A stretch of DNA of 64,000 bases from CBDIDH01 sp965277595 (lineage in GTDB: Bacteria; Planctomycetota; Planctomycetia; Isosphaerales; Isosphaeraceae), in contig CBDIDH010000002.1 of NCBI GenBank assembly GCA_965277595.1, forward strand, positions 2,728,001 through 2,792,000, read 5' to 3'. Of this stretch, positions 55,107 to 63,162 are shown in pieces. Below the pieces are notes generated by a model. The model worked only from the letters and a program-made list of their open reading frames with translations, searched no databases and was not told the DNA's origin. The translations under genes and the position numbers were made by a program. Each line of letters starts with the position of its first letter. The first letter of the stretch is position 1.

Positions 55107-55661
55107 ATGTTGAAAACCGCAACCATCTGGACGATCGGCCACTCCACCCGCGACCTCGACGAATTTCTCGGCCTTCTGGCCGGTTCGTCGATCGCCCGGG
55201 TGGCCGACGTCCGTCGGATGCCCGGCTCGACCCGCTATCCGCATTTCAATGCCGACGTTCTCGCCGAAAGTCTCGATCAGGCGGGGATCGCCTACGCGCA
55301 TTATCCCGACTTCGGCGGTCGGCGCGGCAAGCGCGCGCCGGAGTCTCCCAACACCGCCTGGCGGGTCGACGCCTTCAACGCCTTTGCCGACCAGATGGCC
55401 ACGCCCAGCTTTCTCTCGGCCCTTGATGACCTCATGGCCCACGCCCGCGAGACGCCGACGGCCCTGATGTGTTCCGAGGCGGTCCCCTGGCGGTGCCATC
55501 GCCGGCTCATCGCCGATGCGCTCGTCGTCCGAGGTTGGTCGGTCCGCGACATCGTCGGCCCTGGCAAGGTCACCGAGCATACGCTGACCGACTTCGCCCG
55601 CGTTGACGGTCTGACCTTGACCTATCCCGCGATCAACGAGCCGAGGCCGACCTCAACTTGA
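55107..55661 (+). CDS. DUF488 family protein
   Basis: A 184-residue protein of DUF488. Conserved blocks are IWTIGHSTRDLDEFLGLL at the N-terminus, ADVRRMPGSTRYPHFNAD, ALMCSEAVPWRCHRRLIAD (with the two Cys and His conserved in the family) and a C-terminal HTLTDFARVDG. Function unknown. Its last 29 bases overlap the convergent TPR-protein gene. A start at the ATG 55107 agrees with the family N-terminus. Confidence 0.9.
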   Translation: MLKTATIWTIGHSTRDLDEFLGLLAGSSIARVADVRRMPGSTRYPHFNADVLAESLDQAGIAYAHYPDFGGRRGKRAPESPNTAWRVDAFNAFADQMATPSFLSALDDLMAHARETPTALMCSEAVPWRCHRRLIADALVVRGWSVRDIVGPGKVTEHTLTDFARVDGLTLTYPAINEPRPTST

Positions 55662-56544
55662 CCTCCGCCTCGCGCGTCTCCACGGCGTCGCGGATCGCCC
55701 GCGCCCTCGCCGCGTAAATCTCGGCCTCATCCACGCGACCCGACCGACGCAGCAAGCTGGAAAGCCCCTCGGTCGTCGCCGCGGCACTTCTTGACTCGGC
55801 CGAGACCTCGCGGGATTCTCGCGAATGCGTCTCCAGCCTGGAAATCTGGGCGAGCCTCTGCGATCCCAGGGCGTAACGCCCCCCGCCGGCCATCACGTTC
55901 CACATCACGCCGGCCATCTTCTCGTCGTCCTCGGCCTGCCTGAGATTCTCGGCGTTATGCGCATCGCGCAAGGCCAAAGCTCGACGATAGGCCGGCTCGG
56001 CCTCGGCGATGCGACCATTCCGGTTATACAGACTTGCCAGCGCCTCGATGTCGGGAATCAGGGCGACGTCCCCCTTGCCCACCGCCGCCTCGCGCAGCGT
56101 TAGCGCCCGCTTCAACAACGGCTCGGCCTCGGCGTCTTTTTTTCGGGCAACCCGGATCTCCGCCAGCAGTTCCAGATTCTGGCTCAGCGCATCCCGATTT
56201 TTCCCGGGCACTTCCTCGCGTACCGAAAGCGCCCAGGCCGCCAGCGGATCGGCCTCGTCGTGCCTCCCTCGCTTGTTCAGCACCAGCGCCAGGTCCGCGT
56301 AACTTCGGGCCAGCATCACGCGCTCGGTCAATCCGTAAGGTCTTAACCGTTCAATCGCCAGCCGAAACGATTGCTCGGCGCGATCGAGATTCCCTCGTTG
56401 CAGTGCGATCCAGCCCGTCCTGTTATCAAAGCCCCACTGACTGACCACCTCGAACGGCGCCTCGGCCCCGGCCCTGCCTCCATAACCAATCGCCAGGACC
56501 GCCAGCACCCAGACCCTCCAGTATCCACCCCCCTGAACTCTCAT
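55633..56544 (-). CDS. Exported TPR-repeat protein
   Basis: A 303-residue exported protein with a hydrophobic N-terminus (GGYWRVWVLAVLAIGYGG) and several TPR-like repeats (ALQRGNLDRAEQSFRLAIER; ALVLNKRGRHDEADPLAAWA; ASLYNRNGRIAEAEPAYRRA; SLLRRSGRVDEAEIYAARAR). Such proteins bind partners; none is known. GGGGGG is found upstream of the ATG at 56544; a longer frame to 56595 is also open. The 3' end overlaps DUF488 by 29 bases. Confidence 0.8.
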   Translation of the reverse strand: MRVQGGGYWRVWVLAVLAIGYGGRAGAEAPFEVVSQWGFDNRTGWIALQRGNLDRAEQSFRLAIERLRPYGLTERVMLARSYADLALVLNKRGRHDEADPLAAWALSVREEVPGKNRDALSQNLELLAEIRVARKKDAEAEPLLKRALTLREAAVGKGDVALIPDIEALASLYNRNGRIAEAEPAYRRALALRDAHNAENLRQAEDDEKMAGVMWNVMAGGGRYALGSQRLAQISRLETHSRESREVSAESRSAAATTEGLSSLLRRSGRVDEAEIYAARARAIRDAVETREAEVKLRSASAR

Positions 56545-56634
56545 CAGACAGGACCCCCCGGTTGCGAACCTCCGACGGATCATCCCTCTTATCACAGTTC
56601 GAGAACCTCTTCCTCTTCCATCTTCGCGGCGGCC

Positions 56635-57162
56635 CTAGACAAATTCCAGGCCCTCCGGCGCCTCGGCAACAACGCCCTTGCGATCCTTCCAGAGCCCATA
56701 AAAGTAGGCGATGCAGACCAGCCAGAAAAACACCGGCGCCACCACGGCCACGTAATGCGGCCAGTCCGTTCCCGTGATGAAACACGAACTCGACGGGTTG
56801 GCCGGATCATAAAACACCGGAACGTCTTTCCCCACCGGAAATTGACGAACAATCTCCTCGGCATCGTGTTCCGACTTCGTCGTCAGCTTGCCCACCCTCA
56901 CGGCCGTCCCGCTGAACGTTTTCTCGCCGACCTGATAATCATAACTCAGGTCGGGCGAATACCTCGGCTTTGCCTGATAAAGATCCCAGGTCACCTCGGA
57001 CTTTGTGATCTTGCCCGAGGTCGTCGGCCACCCCTTCGACCTCAAGGCTTCGCGCAGGTTCCCGATCATCATCCATTCAACGAACGGGATCGAGACCAGC
57101 ATCACCGCGAACACCAGATGCCTTGTCCATCGCACGAAACCCCGCTCATCCGGCTCGTTCAT
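56635..57162 (-). CDS. DUF3592 membrane protein
   Basis: A 175-residue membrane protein with an N-terminal helix (HLVFAVMLVSIPFVEWMMI), a DUF3592 domain outside (GWPTTSGKITKSEV; YSPDLSYDYQVGEKTFSGTA; VRQFPVGKDVPVFYDPANPS) and a second helix (HYVAVVAPVFFWLVCIAYFY). DUF3592 proteins are common but uncharacterised. ATG at 57162 is used; a GTG three codons upstream is possible. Neither has a clear ribosome binding site. Confidence 0.88.
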   Translation of the reverse strand: MNEPDERGFVRWTRHLVFAVMLVSIPFVEWMMIGNLREALRSKGWPTTSGKITKSEVTWDLYQAKPRYSPDLSYDYQVGEKTFSGTAVRVGKLTTKSEHDAEEIVRQFPVGKDVPVFYDPANPSSSCFITGTDWPHYVAVVAPVFFWLVCIAYFYGLWKDRKGVVAEAPEGLEFV

Positions 57163-57227
57163 TGTGGACACGGGAAACGCTCCGTTCGATTATTTATCTA
57201 GGCAGGCCGTGACTCACTTGCGATCTT

Positions 57228-57312
57228 ATGACCAATGACCGATGACCAATGACCGAGTAAAATTCAAGAAATCTCACTTATCGATCATCGATCATCTGTC
57301 ATCGGTCCTCGA
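57228..57312. repeat. Heptamer inverted repeat, divergent right arm
   Basis: Left arm 57228-57256 has four GACC units (ATGACCAATGACCGATGACC); right arm 57281-57312 uses TCGATCATCGATCATCTGTC, a GATC variant of the usual GGTC unit. The arms pair with several mismatches across an AT-rich spacer. Confidence 0.75.
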
Positions 57313-57320
57313 ATCTCGAT

Positions 57321-58034
57321 TCAATCATTCCCTTCCAGCGTCTTCGAGACGAGCGTTCCCTCGACAAAGATCACAAGATGATAGTTGGAGCCCTTCAGTT
57401 GCAAATCAGCCATGTACACCGGCTTACCGATCCCCGATGATCGGCGGATCTCGGAGAGCATGCCGTCACGCGACTCTTCCTTGAGCGTGCGCTGAACGCC
57501 TTCGGGACAGTCAGTCAACGCGACCTCATCCTCGTCGATCTGGAGAATTTTCTCGGTCAAGGTTCCATCCTCGGCGACCATCACCTTGTACCGCTTGCCG
57601 CCGACCTCGAACTCGGTGGTATACACCTTGACTCCCAGGTTCAGCTCGCGGCTGACATCACGTATCCGCGCTCCCTTGGCCTCGTCGCGCAGCGTCTTTT
57701 GCACGGGGTCGGGACAATCCGTCAGGCCAATCTCGTGATCGTCCACATGAAGCGCGAAGGCGTCGAGCAATCCATCCTCGGCCACGACGACCTCATACGC
57801 CTTGCCCCCAAGCAAGACATCCGCGAAGTACAACGTTTTGCCGTCTTCGGTGTCCTTCGTCACCGCGTCAATCCGACCTCCGCGGGCCTCGTCGCGCAAG
57901 GTCTTTTGAACGGCCTCGGGACAATCTTCGAGCGCCACGTCGACACTCTCAAAACCGCGAGCCGTCCCCAGCACCAGACCCAGAAACAGAACCGCCAGAC
58001 AGAACCCGAACAGACAGAGTCGGCAAGGTCTCAT
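57321..58034 (-). CDS. Exported protein of three 69-residue PepSY-like repeats
   Basis: A 237-residue exported protein. After a signal peptide (LFGFCLAVLFLGLVLGTARG) it consists of three copies of one unit, opening with DCPEAVQKTLRDEARGGRID at residue 37, DCPDPVQKTLRDEAKGARIR at 106 and DCPEGVQRTLKEESRDGMLS at 175, an exact period of 69. Each unit then has a strand-rich part (YFADVLLGGKAYEVVVAEDG and equivalents), as in PepSY or PepSY-like periplasmic proteins. Each copy has one Cys. The start is the ATG at 58034 with AAAGG six bases upstream. Function unknown; possibly binding of a repetitive ligand or a protease inhibitor role. Confidence 0.85.
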   Translation of the reverse strand: MRPCRLCLFGFCLAVLFLGLVLGTARGFESVDVALEDCPEAVQKTLRDEARGGRIDAVTKDTEDGKTLYFADVLLGGKAYEVVVAEDGLLDAFALHVDDHEIGLTDCPDPVQKTLRDEAKGARIRDVSRELNLGVKVYTTEFEVGGKRYKVMVAEDGTLTEKILQIDEDEVALTDCPEGVQRTLKEESRDGMLSEIRRSSGIGKPVYMADLQLKGSNYHLVIFVEGTLVSKTLEGND

Positions 58035-58162
58035 CGTCATCCTTTGAATGGGAAGTTCAGGCCGACCGAGAACCCGGCCCGTTTTCTTCTTTAGAATGAG
58101 ATTGACCATATCGGTGACCGCGCCTTGATGCAATCCCGTGACCAGAGTCTTCTCAACATCCG

Positions 58163-58555
58163 TCAACGTTTTGTATACACCAGCGCCCAGGCGATCAGCA
58201 CCCCCTGCAAGGGCAGGCGTAATAAAAGAGCCCATGACGGCAAGTCAAACATTTCCTGATTTAGATACATATGAACGTTGGCCGGAAAGACGGCGATGAG
58301 CAAGAGTGCCAGCCCCCAGCCGGCCAGCCGTTTTGTTTTCGGGATGAAGAGCAAGATCCCCAGCCCGATCTCAAAAACACCACTGAGCAGGACGAGGAAC
58401 GTGTGCCAGGGGAGATAATCAGGCATCAATTTGAGATAGAATCCCGTGGCGACGAAGTGGCCGATCCCCCCCGCGATGAAAAGACTGGCGAAGATCCAGC
58501 GCCCGAGGGTCTTCCAAAACCCCTCAACGTCTGGCGGTTTCTGGATTTCGGTCAT
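58163..58555 (-). CDS. DoxX-family membrane protein
   Basis: A 130-residue protein with four membrane helices (FASLFIAGGIGHFVATGFYL; FLVLLSGVFEIGLGILLFI; GWGLALLLIAVFPANVHMYL; LRLPLQGVLIAWALVYT) as in DoxX/DoxD-like proteins. IAGGIGHF and ELG-type spacing match the family. Members are linked to oxidative stress or thiosulphate metabolism, but the link here is not testable from sequence. Divergent from the hybrid kinase. Confidence 0.82.
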   Translation of the reverse strand: MTEIQKPPDVEGFWKTLGRWIFASLFIAGGIGHFVATGFYLKLMPDYLPWHTFLVLLSGVFEIGLGILLFIPKTKRLAGWGLALLLIAVFPANVHMYLNQEMFDLPSWALLLRLPLQGVLIAWALVYTKR

Positions 58556-58859
58556 GGCCTGTTGCTCCCGCTGTTGTTCGCGTTATTTTGACGATCGAAA
58601 AGGCATGGGGAACCAAACACGCCAAGGCAGGAAGATTGCAAAGTCGGACTCTTCGATGACCAAGGACCAAGGACCAAAACGCGGAATTTATTGGTCATCG
58701 GTCATCGGTCCTTGGTCATCGGTCATCGCGACTGCGCGATTCTCCCGCGAACCAAGGTGAGTCGAGGCGCCCGATCAGGCAATCTGTTATGATCCTACCT
58801 GTGTCGAGGTCGGTCCAGCCCCCCAGTGGGTCTTCGCGTATTCTGAAAACGTTCGTTCG
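58556..58859. other. Divergent intergenic region with heptamer element
   Basis: About 300 bases between the DoxX gene and the hybrid kinase. It contains the heptamer inverted repeat at 58654-58728 and no gene. Confidence 0.6.
58654..58728. repeat. Heptamer inverted repeat
   Basis: Left arm 58654-58677 (CGATGACCAAGGACCAAGGA), short spacer, right arm 58691-58728 (TTGGTCATCGGTCATCGGTC, then more). The right arm is longer by two units. Same polarity as the other copies. Confidence 0.82.
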
Positions 58860-61800
58860 ATGGATTCATCGAGAATTTTCGATCCGCGCGAGCAACCCCC
58901 CCGAATTCTTGAGGGAGACAACGCGGCAGTGACACGGTCTCGACTTGAAGTGTCCACGCGGCCCTGGTTCCGAAGTCCCGAATCCACGGCCCTTCGGTAT
59001 GGCTCGGCGATCGCGGCGACCGTGATTGCGGCGCTGGTGCGGGCGGGGTTCGATCCCCTGCTCGGCGAACGCTTTCCGTTCGTGATCTTCATCGCGGCCG
59101 TTGTCTTCGCCGCCTGGTACGGCGGGTTCGGCCCTTCGCTCCTCTCCGTGCTCCTCGGCGCGATCTTGACATCAGTCTTCTACCTGTCGCCGCGCGGCTC
59201 GTTCGCGATCGAGGGACCGGTCGCCCGGATGGGCGCCTCGATTTTTATGCTCGTGGGGCTGGCCGTCGCCCTCATGGGCGGCTCGATGCGGAACGCGCAG
59301 AAGTTCGCCGAGGAAAAGGCCAACGAGGCGAAACAACGGCTCAAGACCGAGCACGAACTCCGCGAACGCCTCGAAATGACCCTTCAATCCATCGGCGACG
59401 GCGTCCTGACGATCGACGCCGACGGCCTGGTCGAGGCGTTAAATCCGATCGCCGAGACGCTCACCGGCTGGTCGCGCGTTGAGGCCATCGGCCAACCCCT
59501 CGCGAAGGTTTTTCAGGTCCTCGACGAGGCGACAGGCGATCCGATCAGAGATCCCGCGCGCCTCGCGCTGGCCGATTCCTCGCTCAAGGAATTCGCCGAT
59601 CAGGCCGCCCTTCGCGGCCGAGACGGCACCCTTCGGCCGATCGACGACAGCATCGGTCCCATCCGAGGGTCCGATGGCCAGACCATCGGCGCTGTCCTCG
59701 TCTTTCGCGATGTGACCCGACGCCGCCAGGACGAGGCTCGGCTTCGCGCCGGCGAGGAACAGGTCCGGCTTCTTCTCGACTCGACCGGCGAGGCGATTTA
59801 CGGCCTCGATCTTCAGGGCCTTTGCACGTTTAGCAATCCCGCCTGTCTCCGGCTCCTCGGCTTCAAGACGCCCGAAGACCTTCTCGGCCAGCCGATGCAC
59901 GCCCTGATCCACCACACCCGGCCCGACCTGACTCCATACCCCGTTCACGAATGCCGGATCTTTCAGGCGATCCACCTGGGCGAGGGATCGCACGTTGACG
60001 ATGAGGTCTTCTGGCGGTCGGACGGTTCCAGCTTTCCGACCGAATACTGGTCCTTTCCGATCCGACGCGACGGCGAAATCGTCGGCTCGGTCGTTACCTT
60101 CATTGATATTACCGAACGCACGAAGGCCGCGGCCACGATTTCCGAGCAGACTCGTCTTGCCCGGTTCGGCCGCGAGATCGGCTCGGCCCTGACCCAGAGC
60201 GCGACCCTGAATGAGGCGCTTGACCGCTGCGCTTCGGTCACTGTCGAGCACCTCAACGCGGCCTTTGCGCGGATCTGGACCCTGAACGAGGCGGGCGACG
60301 TCCTCGAACTTCAGGCGAGCGCGGGCCTTTACACGCACACTGATGGACCGCACGGCCGGATTCCCGTCGGTCAGTTCAAGATCGGCCAGATCGCGGCGGA
60401 CCGAAAGCCGCACCTGACGAACTCGGTCGTCGGAGATCCCCGCGTTCCCGCGCAAGACTGGGTCGACCGCGAGGGGATGGTGGCCTTCGCCGGTTATCCG
60501 CTCGTCGTGGAAGATCGCCTCGTCGGTGTCATGGCGATGTTCTCCCGCGCGCCGCTCTCCGAGGCGACCCTTCAGATGATGGCCTCCGTCGCCGACGAGC
60601 TTGGCCTCGGAATCGAGCGCAAGAAGGCCGAGGAACGCCTCCACCGTCAACAGGAATGGCTCCGCGTGACCCTCGCCAGCATCGGCGACGCCGTGATCGC
60701 GACCGACACCGACGGCCGGATCACCCTGCTCAACACTGTCGCCGAGTCCTTGACCGGCTGGACGCAAGCCGAGGCGCGCGGTCTTCCGCTCGAGGACGTC
60801 TTCCGAATCGTCAACGAGACATCTCGCCTCGCCGTCGAAAATCCCGCGCACCGGGCACTTCGAGAGGGCAAGGTCGTCGGCCTCGCCAATCACACCATCC
60901 TCATCGATCGCCAGGGCCACGAGCGTTCGATCGACGACAGTGCCGCGCCGATCCGCGATGAACAGGGAACAATCATCGGCTCGGTTCTCGTCTTCCGCGA
61001 CGTCGATGACCGCCGCCGCGCCGAGCGCGCTCTTGAAGCCAGCACCGAGCAACTCCGCCGCAACGCCGAGGCCCTTGAAGCCGCCAAGGAAGAGGCGGAG
61101 GACGCGAACCGGGCCAAGGACCAGTTCCTCGCCGTCCTTTCTCACGAGTTGCGCACGCCGCTCAACCCGATCCTTCTCGCCGCGACGGCAATGCTCGAAC
61201 GCCCCGGAGACCCCGACGAGCTGCGCCCGACCCTGGAAATGATCCGCCAGAACGTGAATCTTCAGGCCCGCCTGATTGACGACCTCCTCGACGTCATGCG
61301 GATCGTTCGGGGCAAGATGCCCCTTCACTGGGAAGTCGCCGACTGTCACCGGCTGATCGCTCAGGCCATTCAAATTTGCCGGAGCGAGGTTTTCGGCAAG
61401 GAACTCCAACTCCAGCAAGAGCTTCTGGCCGACCGGCATCATGTCAACGCCGACCCCGCCCGGCTTCAGCAGGTGATCTGGAACCTGATCAAGAACGCCC
61501 TCAAGTTCACCCCCAGCGGCGGCACGATCACGATCCGGACCCGCAACCCGACCGACGAGTCGGCCCCTCGCGATTTTCTCGAAATCTCTGTTTCCGACAC
61601 CGGGATCGGCATCGACCCCGACGTCCTGCCCCGGATCTTTGATCCGTTTCAGCAAGGCGAAACAACCATCACGCGCAAGTTTGGCGGCCTTGGCCTTGGC
61701 CTGGCGATCTGCAAGGGGATCGTCGAGGCCCACGGCGGGATCATCGCCGTCGAGAGCGACGGCCGCGACCGCGGCACGACCTTCCGCGTCGCCCTCAAGG

Positions 61801-62246
61801 CCCTTCCCCGAGCCGATGCCGATGGACTCGCCGACGCGAACGATGGCCGAGCCGTCGAGGCGGCCTCCACTTCCTCATCGCCTCTTCGCATCCTCGTCGT
61901 CGAGGACGAACCGGCGACGCTCCGCCTGATGGCCCGCCTCTTGCGCGGCCTTGGCCATGACGTCGTGACCGCGAACACGATCACCGCCGGCCTGAGCACC
62001 TTTGAATCCGGCGTTTTTGACCTCATCGTCAGCGATATCGGCCTGCCCGACGGCAGCGGCCTTGAGTTAATGCGCCGGATCGTCGGCAATCATGGAAAGA
62101 TCGCCGCGATTGCCCTGACCGGCTACGGCATGGAAGAAGACATCCGCCGCAGCCGCGAGGCCGGTTTCACCGCGCACTTGACGAAGCCGATTGACTTCAC
62201 CAAGCTGGAAGCCATGATCCAGCAAGTCTCTCCCCTCCGATCCTGA
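58860..62246 (+). CDS. Hybrid sensor histidine kinase
   Basis: A 1128-residue multi-domain kinase. Order: N-terminal membrane domain like DUF4118/KdpD (about 45-145), PAS (170-290), PAS (300-420), GAF (435-590), PAS (610-735), coiled coil, HisKA with phospho-accepting His762 (FLAVLSHELRTPLNPI), HATPase (N box NLIKNALKFTPSGG, G boxes DTGIGI and GGLGLGL), then a receiver domain with phospho-Asp1059 (VSDIGLPDGSGLE) and Lys in LTKPID. All catalytic residues are intact. A transmembrane input plus three PAS and a GAF suggests sensing of redox or small ligands. No ribosome binding site is obvious before the ATG. Next to csrA and a GGDEF protein, which suggests a signalling neighbourhood. Confidence 0.93.
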   Translation: MDSSRIFDPREQPPRILEGDNAAVTRSRLEVSTRPWFRSPESTALRYGSAIAATVIAALVRAGFDPLLGERFPFVIFIAAVVFAAWYGGFGPSLLSVLLGAILTSVFYLSPRGSFAIEGPVARMGASIFMLVGLAVALMGGSMRNAQKFAEEKANEAKQRLKTEHELRERLEMTLQSIGDGVLTIDADGLVEALNPIAETLTGWSRVEAIGQPLAKVFQVLDEATGDPIRDPARLALADSSLKEFADQAALRGRDGTLRPIDDSIGPIRGSDGQTIGAVLVFRDVTRRRQDEARLRAGEEQVRLLLDSTGEAIYGLDLQGLCTFSNPACLRLLGFKTPEDLLGQPMHALIHHTRPDLTPYPVHECRIFQAIHLGEGSHVDDEVFWRSDGSSFPTEYWSFPIRRDGEIVGSVVTFIDITERTKAAATISEQTRLARFGREIGSALTQSATLNEALDRCASVTVEHLNAAFARIWTLNEAGDVLELQASAGLYTHTDGPHGRIPVGQFKIGQIAADRKPHLTNSVVGDPRVPAQDWVDREGMVAFAGYPLVVEDRLVGVMAMFSRAPLSEATLQMMASVADELGLGIERKKAEERLHRQQEWLRVTLASIGDAVIATDTDGRITLLNTVAESLTGWTQAEARGLPLEDVFRIVNETSRLAVENPAHRALREGKVVGLANHTILIDRQGHERSIDDSAAPIRDEQGTIIGSVLVFRDVDDRRRAERALEASTEQLRRNAEALEAAKEEAEDANRAKDQFLAVLSHELRTPLNPILLAATAMLERPGDPDELRPTLEMIRQNVNLQARLIDDLLDVMRIVRGKMPLHWEVADCHRLIAQAIQICRSEVFGKELQLQQELLADRHHVNADPARLQQVIWNLIKNALKFTPSGGTITIRTRNPTDESAPRDFLEISVSDTGIGIDPDVLPRIFDPFQQGETTITRKFGGLGLGLAICKGIVEAHGGIIAVESDGRDRGTTFRVALKALPRADADGLADANDGRAVEAASTSSSPLRILVVEDEPATLRLMARLLRGLGHDVVTANTITAGLSTFESGVFDLIVSDIGLPDGSGLELMRRIVGNHGKIAAIALTGYGMEEDIRRSREAGFTAHLTKPIDFTKLEAMIQQVSPLRS

Positions 62247-62265
62247 CCGAAGGGACTCAACTCTC

Positions 62266-62565
62266 ATGCGCGGCATGATCTCTGGCTCCGCGCTGGCCGC
62301 GATTTTCTTTTTCAGTCAGGCCGGACCCGCCCACGCCCAGACGGCCTACGCCAGATCAGCCCCCGCCTACTCATTCGCGGACGAGTCTCCGCTGAGCATC
62401 AACCGGTCGTATCTCGGCTACAGCAATTTTGTTTACCGCGGCCCAAACCCCCCGGCCCCCGGTTACCTGGTCCCCACGCGCGGCCCTCTCCCTCGCGGCG
62501 GCTACGCCAGCGCTCCGATGCGTCGCCCTCGCTGGTTTGGCCGCCGCCAGAATTTCCGTTATTAA
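62266..62565 (+). CDS. Small exported protein, unknown
   Basis: A 99-residue protein with a clear signal peptide (ISGSALAAIFFFSQAGPAHA, cut after AHAQ) and a short mature part rich in Pro, Gly, Tyr and Arg (PAPGYLVPTRGPLPRGGYAS), ending in RRPRWFGRRQNFRY. AAGGGA is ten bases before the ATG. It ends convergently, overlapping csrA by four bases. Function unknown. Confidence 0.7.
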   Translation: MRGMISGSALAAIFFFSQAGPAHAQTAYARSAPAYSFADESPLSINRSYLGYSNFVYRGPNPPAPGYLVPTRGPLPRGGYASAPMRRPRWFGRRQNFRY

Positions 62566-62768
62566 ACCGGACCAGGATTCGTCGTCGTCCACGGTCGGCG
62601 CGGTTCGCCGGTCTCCCGATCGTGCAAAAGTTCTTCGCGGACGATCGAGATCGACGCGGGCGCCTCGATGCCGATCCGAGCGGCCGAGCCGTTGATCTGG
62701 ACGATCGTCAGGACGATCGAATCTCCGATAACGATCCGCTCATTGATCTTGCGGGTGAGGACGAGCAT
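62562..62768 (-). CDS. csrA: Carbon storage regulator CsrA
   Basis: A 68-residue RNA-binding regulator. The N-terminus MLVLTRKINERIVIGDSIVL and the following IVQINGSAARIGIEAPASIS are classic CsrA strands, and VREELLHD carries the conserved Arg of the RNA-binding site. CsrA binds GGA-containing loops of mRNA near ribosome binding sites and alters translation. No sRNA antagonist was recognised in the window. Overlaps the small exported protein's end by four bases. Confidence 0.95.
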   Translation of the reverse strand: MLVLTRKINERIVIGDSIVLTIVQINGSAARIGIEAPASISIVREELLHDRETGEPRRPWTTTNPGPV

Positions 62769-63162
62769 GGGTGTGCGCCTCCGTTGCGCTTCGGTGGGAG
62801 TAGCATCGTTGGGATCGGTCGGACGTCGCTCAGGTTGGCTCTTGCGTCGTCCGACCGCGTTGGCACCCCAAGAGTTGCAATCGTCATCCAGAACCGGCGC
62901 GGTTTTCTCTCAACTCTCCTGAGGTTTTTTCCGTCGTTGGTCATGTACGTTGTTGCGTCTTCCACGCTATTTTTGACCTAAGGCCCCAAGCCAAAGGTCA
63001 AACGCCAGATTTGGCCTTCTGTCCTTCTGTCCTTCTGTCCTTCTGCCCTTCTGTCCTTCTGTCCTTCTGTCCTTCTGTCCTTCTGTCCTTCTGTCCTCTG
63101 GCCTTACGATGAATCAGAACCAACCCTCCTGGTCATCGGCCATCGGTCCTTCTCTCCCGCCC
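62769..63162. other. Gene-free interval with octamer array
   Basis: Between csrA and the GGDEF gene. The left half holds the csrA upstream region. A (TGTCCTTC)n array occupies 63014-63101, and a weak one-armed heptamer run is at 63129-63151. No gene is supported. Confidence 0.6.
63014..63101. repeat. TGTCCTTC tandem octamer array
   Basis: Ten consecutive octamers, TGTCCTTC with one TGCCCTTC. Just upstream, AAGCCAAA (62991-62998) faces TTTGGCCTT, giving a small hairpin at its left edge. The unit is one base longer than the GGTCCTT heptamer. Confidence 0.88.

Noticed and set aside
59439..61733. 764-codon open frame on the minus strand, opposite the hybrid kinase
   Set aside because: It is a shadow frame created by high third-position GC; its translation has no domain, while the plus strand encodes a kinase with all motifs intact.
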